Shown here in pieces: positions 17,977 through 27,129 of a stretch of 64,000 bases of DNA (positions within the stretch are counted from its first letter, which is position 1; each line of letters opens with the position of its first letter). The position numbers and the translations under genes were made by a program. The notes beneath the pieces were generated by a model. The model ran no database searches and was not told the origin of the DNA. It saw only the letters and a list, made by a program, of their open reading frames with translations. This DNA comes from Micromonospora aurantiaca ATCC 27029 (lineage in GTDB: Bacteria > Actinomycetota > Actinomycetes > Mycobacteriales > Micromonosporaceae). The stretch is from positions 1,922,001 to 1,986,000 of the forward strand of contig NC_014391.1 in NCBI RefSeq assembly GCF_000145235.1, written 5' to 3'.

Positions 17977-18845
17977 GGATTTGCAAGGCCGTCATCCCGG
18001 CCGCCGGCACCGGGTCGCGCCTGTGGCCACTGACCGCCACCGTGCCCAAGCCGATGCTGCCGATCGGGCGCACCCCCATTCTCGAGCATGTGATCTCCAA
18101 CCTGCGAATGGCGGGCATCGAGGAGGTCATGGTGGTGGTCGACTTCCGCCGAGACGCGATCATGGACTACTTCGGCGACGGCAAGGCCTTGGGCGTTGAT
18201 ATCTCCTACGTGGTGCAGGGCCCTGATCTGCGTGGGTCGGCGGGTGCGATCCTGCACGCGGCCGAGTGGATCGGTGATTCCGGCTTTATGTTCGCTAGCC
18301 CCGACTGCTACATGGGGAAGCCGGCCACCAGCGCCTCTCCGCTGACGGCGCTCCAGCGCCTGGTCGCCGCCTTCGAGCAGCGGTCGGTGATGGCGATTGC
18401 ACTAACTGAGTGGGTGCCCCGGCAGATGGCCGTCGGGGCACCGGCCCTGAACATTCCACTCATCGCATCCACCGCGGCCGACCCGCAGGACCGTGATCCC
18501 TTCCCGATCGATCTGAGCGCGCCCGCACCGGTGAGCGAGAGCGGTCGGCTGAGCGTGCTCGTTCCCCGTGGCTACTGGGCACTGTCGCCCGACATGCTGG
18601 ACGTCATGCGCCGAACCCCAGTCGGCCCTGACGGCGAGGTGCGCGTCTCCTCGGCGGCGCGGCTGGTCACCCCGACGAAGGCCGTATGGGCCGCGCCGAT
18701 GTGGCCCGGCGAGTGTTCTGTCGACATCGGGGACTGGTCGAACTTTCTCCGCATTTCCGCCCTCGCGGCCGTGCAGGACGAAGAGTACGGGCCGGAGATT
18801 GTCAAGTTCGTCTCAGGGGAGCTCAGTGGCCAACGACTCTCGTGA
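17973..18845 (+). CDS. Sugar-phosphate nucleotidyltransferase family protein
   Basis: This 290-aa NTP-transferase has the N-terminal signature VIPAAGTGSRLWPLTATVPK then PMLPIG, which binds NTP and sugar-phosphate, followed by LEHVISNLRMAGIEEVMVVV. It would couple a phosphorylated substrate to a nucleoside triphosphate, as in dTDP- or UDP-sugar formation; phosphonate or other phosphate acceptors are also possible. The GTG overlaps the DUF2332 stop. Its end overlaps the radical SAM gene by 20 bases. With the kinase at 22.3 kb and the HAD phosphatase it suggests a phosphorylated, activated intermediate. Confidence 0.85.
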   Translation: MRICKAVIPAAGTGSRLWPLTATVPKPMLPIGRTPILEHVISNLRMAGIEEVMVVVDFRRDAIMDYFGDGKALGVDISYVVQGPDLRGSAGAILHAAEWIGDSGFMFASPDCYMGKPATSASPLTALQRLVAAFEQRSVMAIALTEWVPRQMAVGAPALNIPLIASTAADPQDRDPFPIDLSAPAPVSESGRLSVLVPRGYWALSPDMLDVMRRTPVGPDGEVRVSSAARLVTPTKAVWAAPMWPGECSVDIGDWSNFLRISALAAVQDEEYGPEIVKFVSGELSGQRLS

Positions 18846-19737
18846 GAGCGGGACTCGCGAGCCGGGTCCTCCCTTCGCCTATCCCAGCTCTATCGACATC
18901 AACCCCACCGCCCGTTGCAACCTTCGGTGCACCTTCTGCTGGGGGCCCGATCACGACATCCGCGACGGGCTCGACACCGCCGAATGGAAAGATTTGCTCT
19001 CCCGGTTTAGGGCTGGCGGCACGTCGGCCGTGGTGTTCACGGGGGGCGAGCCGCTGCTGCGCCGAGACATAGGAGGACTCCTGCGGCACGCCTCCGAGGA
19101 AGGCTTCCGGGTGACGCTGTCCACCAACGGCATCCGGCTGGGTCGCCACCAGGATCTCCTGCGCTACGTTGACGAGATCGGCATTCCGATCGACGGCTCC
19201 AACGTGGCGGTCAACGCTAAGATGCGGCAAGGGAAGTTGGCGGACCTTGCATTCGATGCGGCGCTGAGCGCTCTCGACACCGTCCGAAGGGCCGCGCCAG
19301 CGGTGCAAATCACGGTACGCACGGTCGTCAGCGCGGTGAACGCCGATGACATCCCCAACATCGCCTACCTCCTGTCGGACCGGCGGCCGGTATGGGACCG
19401 CTGGAAGCTGTACCAGTTCGTCGCGGCAGGCATCGGGCTCGACAGCAGCGACGAGCATCAGGTGGACAATGCCACATTTCGTCGAGCGCTGGCCGAGGCT
19501 CGCACCATTATCGGTCCGGGTCACATGGTCGGGCAGGAGCAGACGGACCGGGTGGGCCGATACCTGTTCGTCGGGCCGCGCGGCGAACTCTTCGGGGTGT
19601 CCGACTCGGTGGGCTACCGAACCATCGGCTACTGGCGGGACGTTCTCGAGAACGCCTCCAATGTTCCGGTCGACCTGTCCCGCAACGGACTGCACGGCCA
19701 GATTTCGCAGCTGGAAGGACCAGATGGAGTGCAGTAG
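18826..19737 (+). CDS. Radical SAM enzyme, 303 aa
   Basis: The cluster-binding motif is CNLRCTFCWGPDHD near residue 30, and VVFTGGEPLLRRDIGG is the SAM-binding GGE motif. The start is GTG 18826 with AGGGGAG upstream. There is no SPASM or B12 domain; the protein ends shortly after a GPRGELFGVSDSVGY segment. Size and layout recall small radical SAM enzymes of nucleoside-antibiotic pathways, but the reaction cannot be named from sequence. It probably performs C-H activation, decarboxylation or rearrangement on the building block made by the neighbouring enzymes. Confidence 0.88.
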   Translation: MANDSRESGTREPGPPFAYPSSIDINPTARCNLRCTFCWGPDHDIRDGLDTAEWKDLLSRFRAGGTSAVVFTGGEPLLRRDIGGLLRHASEEGFRVTLSTNGIRLGRHQDLLRYVDEIGIPIDGSNVAVNAKMRQGKLADLAFDAALSALDTVRRAAPAVQITVRTVVSAVNADDIPNIAYLLSDRRPVWDRWKLYQFVAAGIGLDSSDEHQVDNATFRRALAEARTIIGPGHMVGQEQTDRVGRYLFVGPRGELFGVSDSVGYRTIGYWRDVLENASNVPVDLSRNGLHGQISQLEGPDGVQ

Positions 19738-20083
19738 GTTCGTCTGCCTCGATCCTGCTCCGACGCGCCATGCGGCGGGCAATGCTCGGCTCTGTTTGCC
19801 CTACGCTGGAGCCGGCACGGTGCACTTCCGCTCGTGGTCACGGCAAGCCGGCGAGGTGCCTCAGCGTCTGCGCGGCCGACATACTTGCTGCGGCCGTTCG
19901 GTACTTACAAGACGTTCTGCCTGTGCCTTGTCTGCGGCTACGACTAGGTGGCCTAGTAGCTGTCCCGCTACGGCGGTCACAGTTGCAGACGCTGATCCTC
20001 GACGTGCCCGCAGTGGTGCGGGACATCGTGCGGGTCGCTGTGCGGTGGGCGGCGCAGGTCATTCCACCGGAGGTGTTAGCTGA
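19725..20083 (+). pseudogene. Remnant of a second thioesterase gene
   Basis: An ATG overlapping the radical SAM stop opens a frame with the classic type II thioesterase start ARLCLPYAGAGTVHFRSWSR. After about residue 55 coding sense is lost. Another frame shows scattered later segments (LGGLVAVPLR and RYLQDVLPVPCLRL) but no GHSMG elbow in frame. The gene seems to have been destroyed by deletions and frameshifts. The intact thioesterase at 4.9-5.8 kb may cover its role. Confidence 0.55.
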
Positions 20084-21699
20084 TGGGCATGGATAGTCTC
20101 GAGGGGCAGGTCAGCCAGCTGTGGTGCGAGGTGTTGGACCGTCCACACGTGGATCCAGACGACAACTTCTTCGACCTTGGCGGCGACTCGCTCTTAGCCA
20201 TTAGGTTGGCCAGGCGTGCCCAGCAGCGGGGCCTGTCGATCGGACTGCCGGAGATCTTCGAGTGCGCCAACCTGCGCCAGTTTGTCGAACTCGCCACGAG
20301 GAATAGCGATGCGGGCAGCGACCGCGACGAGGTCGTTCCGTTCGCGCTCACGCCCATTCAGCAGCTATCCCTGGCCAGGACGACCCGGCTGAACGATTTG
20401 ACGGTCGCGCAGCTACTGACCATCCATGAGGCCGTTACCGAGGGGCAGGTTCTGGCGGCCCTCGGCGCCGTCGTTGCGCGGCACGGATCGTTGCGTTCCC
20501 GGATCGACGTGACTGCGACGCCACCTCGGCAGCAGATCGTGGCGGTCGCCGATCACCAGTTGCCGGTTCGTGTGGTGGAAGTGCCGCCGGACCGGCACTA
20601 CGCCGTCCGCGCGACGGCGGACGAGGCGCGCGCCGAGGTCGACCTGGCGACAGCCAGCGTCGCGGTCTTCCGGATCCTCGCCCACGGTGGACGGCCGTGG
20701 GGGCTGTTGGCCGTCCTGCACCACCTCATGTTCGACGGGCTGAGCTGGGATGTTATCCACGCCGACCTAGAGGAGGCGCTGCAGCGGGCACGGCAGGGCC
20801 TGGCCGCCCAGCCGAGGCCGGCGACCTCGATGAGGGCGTGGGTGAGCTTCGCGATCAACCACACCACGTCAGATGAGGCGGCGCGGTACCTGACCTACTG
20901 GCGTGGGCGTCCGTGGGATCGGTTACCCGACGCGCTGCGGTCAAGCGATGTGCACCCACGTCCCCTCGCGGAGATCGCCACCATCCGTTCAACCTGCGCG
21001 GTGGCTGACGAGGCTCGACGTCGTCGTTTGCGGCAGCGGGGGTACGAAACCGTGATCACGAGTGCGATCAACATGGGACTCGTCACGGTGCTCGGGGCGA
21101 CCGCGACCCTGATCGACGTTGTCATCAACGGTCGTGACCAGATCCGTTCGGGACCAGACCTGTCTCGGACCGTCGGCTGGCTCGCGGAGTACGTCTCCAC
21201 GTTCTTCGACTTGGGGGACGCGGTCTCGCCACCGCGCGTCCTCTCCGCCACCGCGCGGTCGCTGGCCGACATCCCCGGCTCTCGACTGATCGGACGGTGG
21301 GCGCGGGACCACTATCCCGACCCGGCCGTCAGGTCGGAGTTGCGGGACATGCCGGAACCGGCCGTGTCCCTCAACCTGCGGCTGGTCGACGATGCCGGTA
21401 CATGCGCCAGTGTGCTGCGGCTCGCCGACGTAGACCTCGGTATAGGGCTGTCCGGCGGAGAGCGGCAACCGTACATGCTCAAGGTCGTGTGCGACCTGTC
21501 CGGCGAAGTGCTGTCCACTCAGTTCCGCTACCACCCCGGAGAACTGGCGACGCCCGTGGTGCAGCTGCTCGTCGAGGAGTACGAACGAATGATCTCGTTC
21601 GTACTCGACCAAGATCCGGCCGAGGAGCACGAGCCGGGGCAGCAGAGTGGGTGCTTCCCCCTCATTGCTACAGAAGCGGACACAAATGATGATTTTTGA
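20083..21699 (+). CDS. Carrier-condensation (PCP-C) NRPS didomain
   Basis: This 538-aa protein begins with a carrier domain (DDNFFDLGGDSLLAIRLARR, Ser near residue 39). From about residue 88 a condensation domain begins with FALTPIQQLSLARTTRLN. The catalytic motif is HHLMFDGLSWDVI and a later structural motif is RTVGWLAEYVSTFF. The start follows CGGAGGTG nine bases upstream. There is no adenylation domain, so the carrier must be loaded in trans. It could join its aminoacyl group to another carrier-bound unit or to a soluble amine. The stop overlaps the HAD gene by 14 bases. Confidence 0.9.
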   Translation: MGMDSLEGQVSQLWCEVLDRPHVDPDDNFFDLGGDSLLAIRLARRAQQRGLSIGLPEIFECANLRQFVELATRNSDAGSDRDEVVPFALTPIQQLSLARTTRLNDLTVAQLLTIHEAVTEGQVLAALGAVVARHGSLRSRIDVTATPPRQQIVAVADHQLPVRVVEVPPDRHYAVRATADEARAEVDLATASVAVFRILAHGGRPWGLLAVLHHLMFDGLSWDVIHADLEEALQRARQGLAAQPRPATSMRAWVSFAINHTTSDEAARYLTYWRGRPWDRLPDALRSSDVHPRPLAEIATIRSTCAVADEARRRRLRQRGYETVITSAINMGLVTVLGATATLIDVVINGRDQIRSGPDLSRTVGWLAEYVSTFFDLGDAVSPPRVLSATARSLADIPGSRLIGRWARDHYPDPAVRSELRDMPEPAVSLNLRLVDDAGTCASVLRLADVDLGIGLSGGERQPYMLKVVCDLSGEVLSTQFRYHPGELATPVVQLLVEEYERMISFVLDQDPAEEHEPGQQSGCFPLIATEADTNDDF

Positions 21700-22342
21700 C
21701 GTCGACGGGTATCTGTTCGATCTGGATGGGACGCTCGTCGACAGCGTCTTTCAGCACGCGGTGGGATGGAAGGTCGCGCTGGACAGTGTCGGGATCAGCG
21801 TGCCGACCTGGCGGGTACGGCAGTGCGTCGGGCTCGGCGCTGCCGATTTCCTCAGGCGGGTGTCGACCCGGCCCGTTGACCCCGACGAACTGAGCCAGCT
21901 TCGCGCCATTAAGGCGGCGGTGTTCGCGCAGATGAGCGCTAGTGTCGGACCGTTTGACCGCGCCGTTGAGCTGCTCGCCACGCTGCGCGCACGGCGGATG
22001 CCGTGGGCGGTGGCGACCAGCGGGGAGCGGTCGACGGCGGGGCCGTTGCTGGAGCGGCTCGCCATTGCCCCGTCCGACGTGGTGGTCACTCTCTCCGAGG
22101 TCGGCCGGGCCAAGCCGTGGCCGGACCTCTTCCTGGCTGCCGCGGAGAGCTTGTCGGTGGACGTGCGGCGGACCGCCGTGGTCGGCGACAGCGTGTGGGA
22201 CATGCAGGCGGCGACTGCGGCCGGAGCAGTCGGGGTCGGCGTGCGGTCCGGCGGGGCGGACACTGCCGAGCTAATGGAGGCTGGCGCGGTGGCGGTATTC
22301 GACGATGTTGCGGCTCTGCTCGACCGGCTGCTGAAGCAGTGA
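21686..22342 (+). CDS. HAD-superfamily phosphatase/phosphomutase-like protein
   Basis: This 218-aa HAD hydrolase carries motif I DLDGTLVDSVFQHAVGWK with the Asp nucleophile, motif II Ser/Thr in WAVATSGERST, motif III Lys in GRAKPWPDLF, and motif IV VVGDSVWDMQAA. Members include phosphoglycolate phosphatase and beta-phosphoglucomutase. It starts at ATG 21686 or 21689, overlapping the condensation gene. It could dephosphorylate an intermediate, or reverse a self-protective phosphorylation made by the adjacent kinase gene. Confidence 0.88.
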   Translation: MMIFDVDGYLFDLDGTLVDSVFQHAVGWKVALDSVGISVPTWRVRQCVGLGAADFLRRVSTRPVDPDELSQLRAIKAAVFAQMSASVGPFDRAVELLATLRARRMPWAVATSGERSTAGPLLERLAIAPSDVVVTLSEVGRAKPWPDLFLAAAESLSVDVRRTAVVGDSVWDMQAATAAGAVGVGVRSGGADTAELMEAGAVAVFDDVAALLDRLLKQ

Positions 22343-23415
22343 TGCGATCGACCGCGGCATCGCCGGACAATCTGCGCTCACAGGAAGCGGAGCGGATCGC
22401 GGCCGCTCTCGACGCCCGTGTACTGCCGGCCTTCGGCATGTATGACGGTACGCTGAGCCTGCTAAAGAACTCGGAAAACCTCACCTTTCGCTGGGTGGGC
22501 AGGGTGGCCGGCCGGGGAACGCTGAACCGCGTGGTCCGAGTGGGCCGGCCCGACTACCACGACCTGGACTCCGTGCGGTCGGAGCTGGCACTGCTGGACG
22601 TCCTCGCCAGCCGGCTGCCGGCCGCGACGCCAGTACCTGTGCCTCGCCTCGATGGCGATCCGCTTGCTGCGCTGCCTCCATCCGACGGGGCGGACGTACG
22701 GCCGATCGCCGTGTTCGAGTGGGTCGACGGGCATCCCGGTTCGACGGGTGCCCGGCAGTCCTGGACAAGCTTGCACCAGCTGGGCGTGGTAGTCGCTGCT
22801 CTGCACAACCTGGGACCGGAGGCGGCCGGACTTGGTCTGTCCCGCCCAAAGTGGGACTGGGAGGCGCTGGTCGGGACGGGGATGTGGCGCACGGGCGACC
22901 GGACCTGGAGCAAGTGGGGTGCCAGTGCGGGCGCTGGGTGGATCGCTGCGCTCGAAAACGTCGCCCCCGTCGACCGACGGTGTCTGGACGAGATGGCTGC
23001 GCGCACACGTGACGCGATGGCGCAGCTGAATAGCGAGGACGGTAACTGGGGTCTGATCCACGGCGACCTCAACCCCAGCAACGTCCTGACGACCGACGAC
23101 GGCGTCGGCCTGATCGACTTCGATGACTGTGGGTGGGGCCTGCACGTGTACGACCTAGCGGTCGCGCTTCTCTGGCCGTATCTAAACGGCTCCGGGAAGG
23201 CGGCGCGGGACGCCCTGCTGGCCGGTTACAGGACAGTGCGCCCCCTGCCCGCATCGGCGGAGGCGTCGCTGGAACTGATGGTGGCAGCCCGGTCATTGGC
23301 CCTGGTCAGGTACTTCAGCGGACGGACCGACAGCCCGCGTCTGCGGGCCTGGGCGCCGACCTTCCTTCCTCGGGCGTACGAGCTGCTCCACACCATCGAG
23401 CGGCACACCCGGTAG
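22342..23415 (+). CDS. APH-type phosphotransferase (aminoglycoside/homoserine-kinase-like)
   Basis: This 357-aa kinase has the catalytic loop IHGDLNPSNVL near residue 240 and the metal motif GLIDFDDCGWG. The ATG overlaps the HAD stop by one base (TGATG). Such kinases in antibiotic clusters often give self-resistance by phosphorylating the product, as Vph does for viomycin, but some phosphorylate small precursors. Coupling to a phosphatase and a nucleotidyltransferase fits either role. An upstream in-frame extension is rejected because it shadows the HAD gene. Confidence 0.85.
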   Translation: MRSTAASPDNLRSQEAERIAAALDARVLPAFGMYDGTLSLLKNSENLTFRWVGRVAGRGTLNRVVRVGRPDYHDLDSVRSELALLDVLASRLPAATPVPVPRLDGDPLAALPPSDGADVRPIAVFEWVDGHPGSTGARQSWTSLHQLGVVVAALHNLGPEAAGLGLSRPKWDWEALVGTGMWRTGDRTWSKWGASAGAGWIAALENVAPVDRRCLDEMAARTRDAMAQLNSEDGNWGLIHGDLNPSNVLTTDDGVGLIDFDDCGWGLHVYDLAVALLWPYLNGSGKAARDALLAGYRTVRPLPASAEASLELMVAARSLALVRYFSGRTDSPRLRAWAPTFLPRAYELLHTIERHTR

Positions 23416-23448
23416 CAGGCCGAGCACGAGAGAACGGGATTGGTTGAC

Positions 23449-25353
23449 GTGTGTGGAATCGCAGGTGTGACCAGCTTCAACGGTGCTGTCCAGATGCAGC
23501 CGGTCCTGCGCAAGATGGCCGACCTGATAAGCCACCGCGGCCCGGACGGATGCGGCTTGGTCACATTCGACGGCGACGAGGTTCGTCGTGGCGCTTCGGC
23601 CGAGGACGGCCGGCCGGCGCACGCGGGGTTGGCGCACCGGCTGTTGTCCATCGTCGGTGAGCCGTCCGATGGTCTACAGCCGGTCGCCACCGACGACGGC
23701 CACCTCTGGATGGTTTTCAACGGTGAGATCCACAACTACGTGGAGCTTCGTGATGAGCTGCGCGGGCGAGGCTATGATTTCCACACGGACACTGACACCG
23801 AGGTCGTGCTGCATGCCTACCGCGAGTGGGGCGAGAGGTGCTTCTCTCGCCTCAACGGCATGTGGAGCCTGGCGGTCTACGACCGCAGCACACGAGTGCT
23901 CACCCTCGCCCGTGACCGTCTCGGCATCAAGCCCCTGTTCTACGTCCGTACCGCGCGTTCGTTCGTGTTCGGCTCGGAAATCAAGGTCCTCGCTGGACAT
24001 CCCGAGGTGGAGCTGCGTCCCAACCAGCAGATGCTGTACCGCTACCTCGCACACAACTACCGCTGGGTGCACGAGGAGGAGGAGAGCTTCTACGAGGGCA
24101 TTCGGCAGGTCCGGCCCGGGCACGTGTACCGGCTGAACGCAAACGGTCAGCTGACCGCGTCGAGTTACTGGCACCTAGATCCGAGCAACGTCTGGACGCC
24201 GGCCGACGAGCGGGAGGCAACGGAACGGTTACGGGAGCTGCTGCTCGACGCGGTGAGGATCCGAATGCGGGCCTCGACCGACGTTGCCGTGTTGCTCAGC
24301 GGAGGGGTCGATTCAGCGTCGGTAACCGCCGCGGCGGGCCGAGCTTCGCATGCCGGTTTGGCCACCTTCTCCGCCCGGTTCCGCACCGGCTCTGACGAGG
24401 GGCCCTACATCGCCGAGACACGTCGGGCGCTTCCCGGCCGTCACGTCGACGTGGCGATCGGGCCGGATGACTTCCTGCCCACGCTGCAGCGGATCGTGGC
24501 CGCCCACGACGTCCCGCTGTTCACCCAGACCTGGTATGCGCACTGGCGTCTCATGTCCGCGGTGGCGTCGGAGGGCTTCCGCGTCGTGCTCACCGGGCAC
24601 GGCGGGGACGAGTTGTTCGCCGGGTACGCCCACCACGACGCTTACCACGCAGCCGAACGGTCGGGTCGGGCGGGGGAGCTGGTGTCATCGGGTGCCCTCG
24701 CCGCCCTAGCCGGCCCCATCGTGACCGACGCTGACCCCGTGGTGCAGTACTTCTCCGATGGCACCGGTGCGGCGATCGCGACCAGGGTGCGCCCCGCGCG
24801 GTACGCGGACGTTCTCGGCCGTGACTTCTCCGCGACCGGTCGCTCCGGCATCGCCCGCGTCAATGTCTTCCGCGATCGCGGCTACCTGGCGGCGAAGCTC
24901 TACCAAGAGCTGGCGTACGAGACGATTCCGATCGTGCTGTGCCCGGAGGACAGGAGCAGCATGGCCTTCAGCGTGGAAACACGTCCACCCTTCCTGGACC
25001 ACCGCATCGTCGAGCTGGCCTTCGCGCTGCCCGACGAGTACAAGCTGCGCCACGGAGTGCGTAAGTGGGTGCTACGGGAGAGTATGCGCGGACTCGTTCC
25101 GGACGCGGTTCTCGACCGTGCCGACAAGCAGGGGATCAATGTGCCCACTGCGACGTGGTTCCGGACGGACGTTCACGACGACATCCGCGATGTGCTCGCG
25201 TCGGCGTTGATCGTCGAGCAGGGCATCGTCGAACGCGAGCCGATCCTGCGGTACCTGGAGGAGCACCGTCGAGGTGAGGGCAACCATTACCTCGGCATCT
25301 GGCAATGGCTCAACGTCGAGTTGTGGCTGCGCAGCCTCGCCGGCGCCGCCTGA
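23449..25353 (+). CDS. Glutamine-dependent asparagine synthetase-like amidotransferase
   Basis: This 634-aa protein is close to AsnB length. Choosing GTG 23449 places Cys at residue 2 (MCGIAGV), as needed for the N-terminal glutaminase nucleophile; a TTG nine bases upstream would bury it. The glutaminase domain (RGPDG, then MVFNGEIHNYVELR) spans about residues 1-210. The synthetase domain has the pyrophosphate loop VLLSGGVDSASV near residue 284 and TGHGGDELFAGY later. It adenylates a carboxylate and amidates it, or in relatives closes a beta-lactam or joins an amine. In this cluster a tailoring role is likelier than housekeeping. Confidence 0.88.
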   Translation: MCGIAGVTSFNGAVQMQPVLRKMADLISHRGPDGCGLVTFDGDEVRRGASAEDGRPAHAGLAHRLLSIVGEPSDGLQPVATDDGHLWMVFNGEIHNYVELRDELRGRGYDFHTDTDTEVVLHAYREWGERCFSRLNGMWSLAVYDRSTRVLTLARDRLGIKPLFYVRTARSFVFGSEIKVLAGHPEVELRPNQQMLYRYLAHNYRWVHEEEESFYEGIRQVRPGHVYRLNANGQLTASSYWHLDPSNVWTPADEREATERLRELLLDAVRIRMRASTDVAVLLSGGVDSASVTAAAGRASHAGLATFSARFRTGSDEGPYIAETRRALPGRHVDVAIGPDDFLPTLQRIVAAHDVPLFTQTWYAHWRLMSAVASEGFRVVLTGHGGDELFAGYAHHDAYHAAERSGRAGELVSSGALAALAGPIVTDADPVVQYFSDGTGAAIATRVRPARYADVLGRDFSATGRSGIARVNVFRDRGYLAAKLYQELAYETIPIVLCPEDRSSMAFSVETRPPFLDHRIVELAFALPDEYKLRHGVRKWVLRESMRGLVPDAVLDRADKQGINVPTATWFRTDVHDDIRDVLASALIVEQGIVEREPILRYLEEHRRGEGNHYLGIWQWLNVELWLRSLAGAA

Positions 25354-25383
25354 CCACTTGACCCTTCATCCAAAGGAATGCGG

Positions 25384-25655
25384 ATGGACAGCGAGCTGAG
25401 CACCGCCTTGGAGGTGGCCTGGTGTGCGGAGCTGGGCGTGAGCGAGGCTGCTCCCGACCAGAATTTTCCGACCTTGGCGGTGACTCTCTATCCGCCATCA
25501 GGCTGACGGAGCGCATCGAGGCCGCATTCGGCATCGAGTTCCCGATCGACGTGCTTTTCCTAGAGGGCGCCTACGCCGCCGTGGCGGCCGAGTGCGCCGC
25601 CCGGTGGTTCGGGCAAACGACGTCGGTCGATGCCGGCGGGACCGCCGATGACTGA
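25384..25655 (+). pseudogene. Stand-alone carrier protein (PCP) gene with a frameshift at the active-site motif
   Basis: ATG 25384 has AAAGGA upstream and encodes MDSELSTALEVAWCAELGVS, the usual start of a carrier. Near 25466 the frame goes wrong just before the phosphopantetheine motif. The other frame reads FSDLGGDSLSAIRLTERIEA and continues through FPIDVLFLEG to a stop at 25655. Loss of one base (or gain of two) at the aattttccgacc stretch would explain it. Either the gene is dead or the base call is wrong in a short T run. Confidence 0.7.
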
Positions 25656-26125
25656 ACCGGCGCTGCCGCTCCCGCGCGTCGCGGTCGTACACGGAGTCGG
25701 CGCAGTCGTCGGTATCGGCGAATTGGTGCTCGCCGCCCCGCGGTCTGTGCGAACTCGTCATCGCGGTGCGCGCACAGGTGGCCCACGCCAGCCCCCGTCG
25801 CGGCCGCGGCCCGCCTCGCGGAGGTGGTCCTGCTCGACGAGTCTGATCCCGTCGGCTCGCTCGCAGGGAAAACCTCGGCGGGGTGACGACGTTCCACGAT
25901 GGAAGGGTGGAACTGGCCGACCTCATCGCCGTCGAAAGTGGTCTGCCGGAAGTATCGTCCGTCGAGCGTCCCTGGGACAGATCACCCAACGGCGGGTGCT
26001 GCCGCAGGCGGGGATCAGCTCGGTCGAGGCCGTTACGGTCGACTCGCCTGACGACCTCGTGGCTGCCGTCGAGCGCCTCGGGCCGCTGCGCCCGAACGAC
26101 AGTGCGTTGCACCCAGGTGCCGAGT
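25648..26125 (+). pseudogene. Decayed ATP-grasp ligase gene, N-terminal part
   Basis: ATG 25648 overlaps the carrier stop and encodes PRVAVVHGVGAVVG, like the N-terminus of an ATP-grasp protein. Continuation is split over frames: a CELVIAVRAQVAHASP segment, then GGVTTFHDGRVELADLIAVE, then ITQRRVLPQAGISSVEAVTV, then DSPDDLVAAVERLG. That order matches the pre-grasp region of amino acid ligases. At least two frameshifts are present, and the catalytic C-terminal half is absent, replaced by the end of the converging MFS remnant. Confidence 0.6.
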
Positions 26126-27129
26126 GCGGCACAAGGCTAGGACGACCCAGCCCCTTCCAGCCCAGGTCCAGCGTCAGCCAGGTCAGCACCGCCGGCGCGA
26201 TCATGCGGCCAAACTGGGCGCCGGTGGAGTGGGCAGCCTGATACTGACCGTGCGCGTGGTCCGGCGCCAGGTCGAACGAGATACCCCAGCCGCCGGCGGA
26301 GTGCTTCAGCTCGCCGAGCACCTGCAGCAGCGTCGCCACCATCAGCGCAGCGGCCGCGAGCCACCCCTGCGGCAGGCCGCTCACCGCGAAGACGAGGCAG
26401 GCGGCACCGTTGAACAAGCCGGCTTGGCGGCTCGCCCCGGCGGCGCCGGTCAGGCTGTTAGTACCTTCGACACCCGTACCTGCAGTGCCACGACCGTGAC
26501 GGTGTTGGTGAGGAAGGCCACCTAGACGAGCCAGGGCGGAGCGCCTGTGCGGTTCACCGCTTACAGTGGCAGCACCACGTTCAGGATGTCGAAGTGCATC
26601 GACATGAGTCCGTCGAGGGCGACGAAGGTGAGGAACGACGGTCCCGCAGCGCGATTAGGCGCTTCCCGCCATCGGCGGAGTGCAAGAGGCTCCACCTCGG
26701 CCAAACGGGTGACGAAGGCCGCGGACACCAGGTAGCTGAGCGCGTTCGCGACGATCAGCGACCGGTACGCGAACGCGGTGTCTACAGTGATCGCGGTGCC
26801 CGCCATGACAGTGCCCAGCGAAAACCAGCATGCCTGCCGCAAGCAGCCCCCAGGCCGAGGTAGGAGGCGAGCTCCAAGCGGCGCCGGCCGTAACGGTCCG
26901 CCATATAGCCCATGGGGGTGCTCGCCGCGAAGCTGACGGCCGCCGCGACTGTGAGCCCGAGACCGACCGGCGTGGCGCCGAGGTCTACGACCCGCGTCAG
27001 ATACAGCATGCTGATGGTGACCCAGAGCCCGTTGCCGATCGTGTTGACCACGGTCGTGACCACCAGCACTCGAGCAGGGGCGGACGTCGGCAACAGCCGA
27101 CGCAGGCGAGGGCGCGCGGCGGTGATCAT
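26126..27129 (-). pseudogene. Decayed MFS transporter gene
   Basis: ATG 27129 overlaps the GalE stop as ATGA and encodes MITAARPRLRRLLPTSAPAR followed by MFS-like membrane segments, including TPMGYMADRYGRRRLE, the loop after TM2. Coding then jumps frame near 26860 to ITVDTAFAYRSLIVANALSY and FLTFVALDGLMSMHFDILNV. It jumps again beyond 26560 to LVFAVSGLPQGWLAAAALMV and a LAPDHAHGQYQ loop. At least two frameshifts and an internal stop show it is inactive. Confidence 0.75.
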
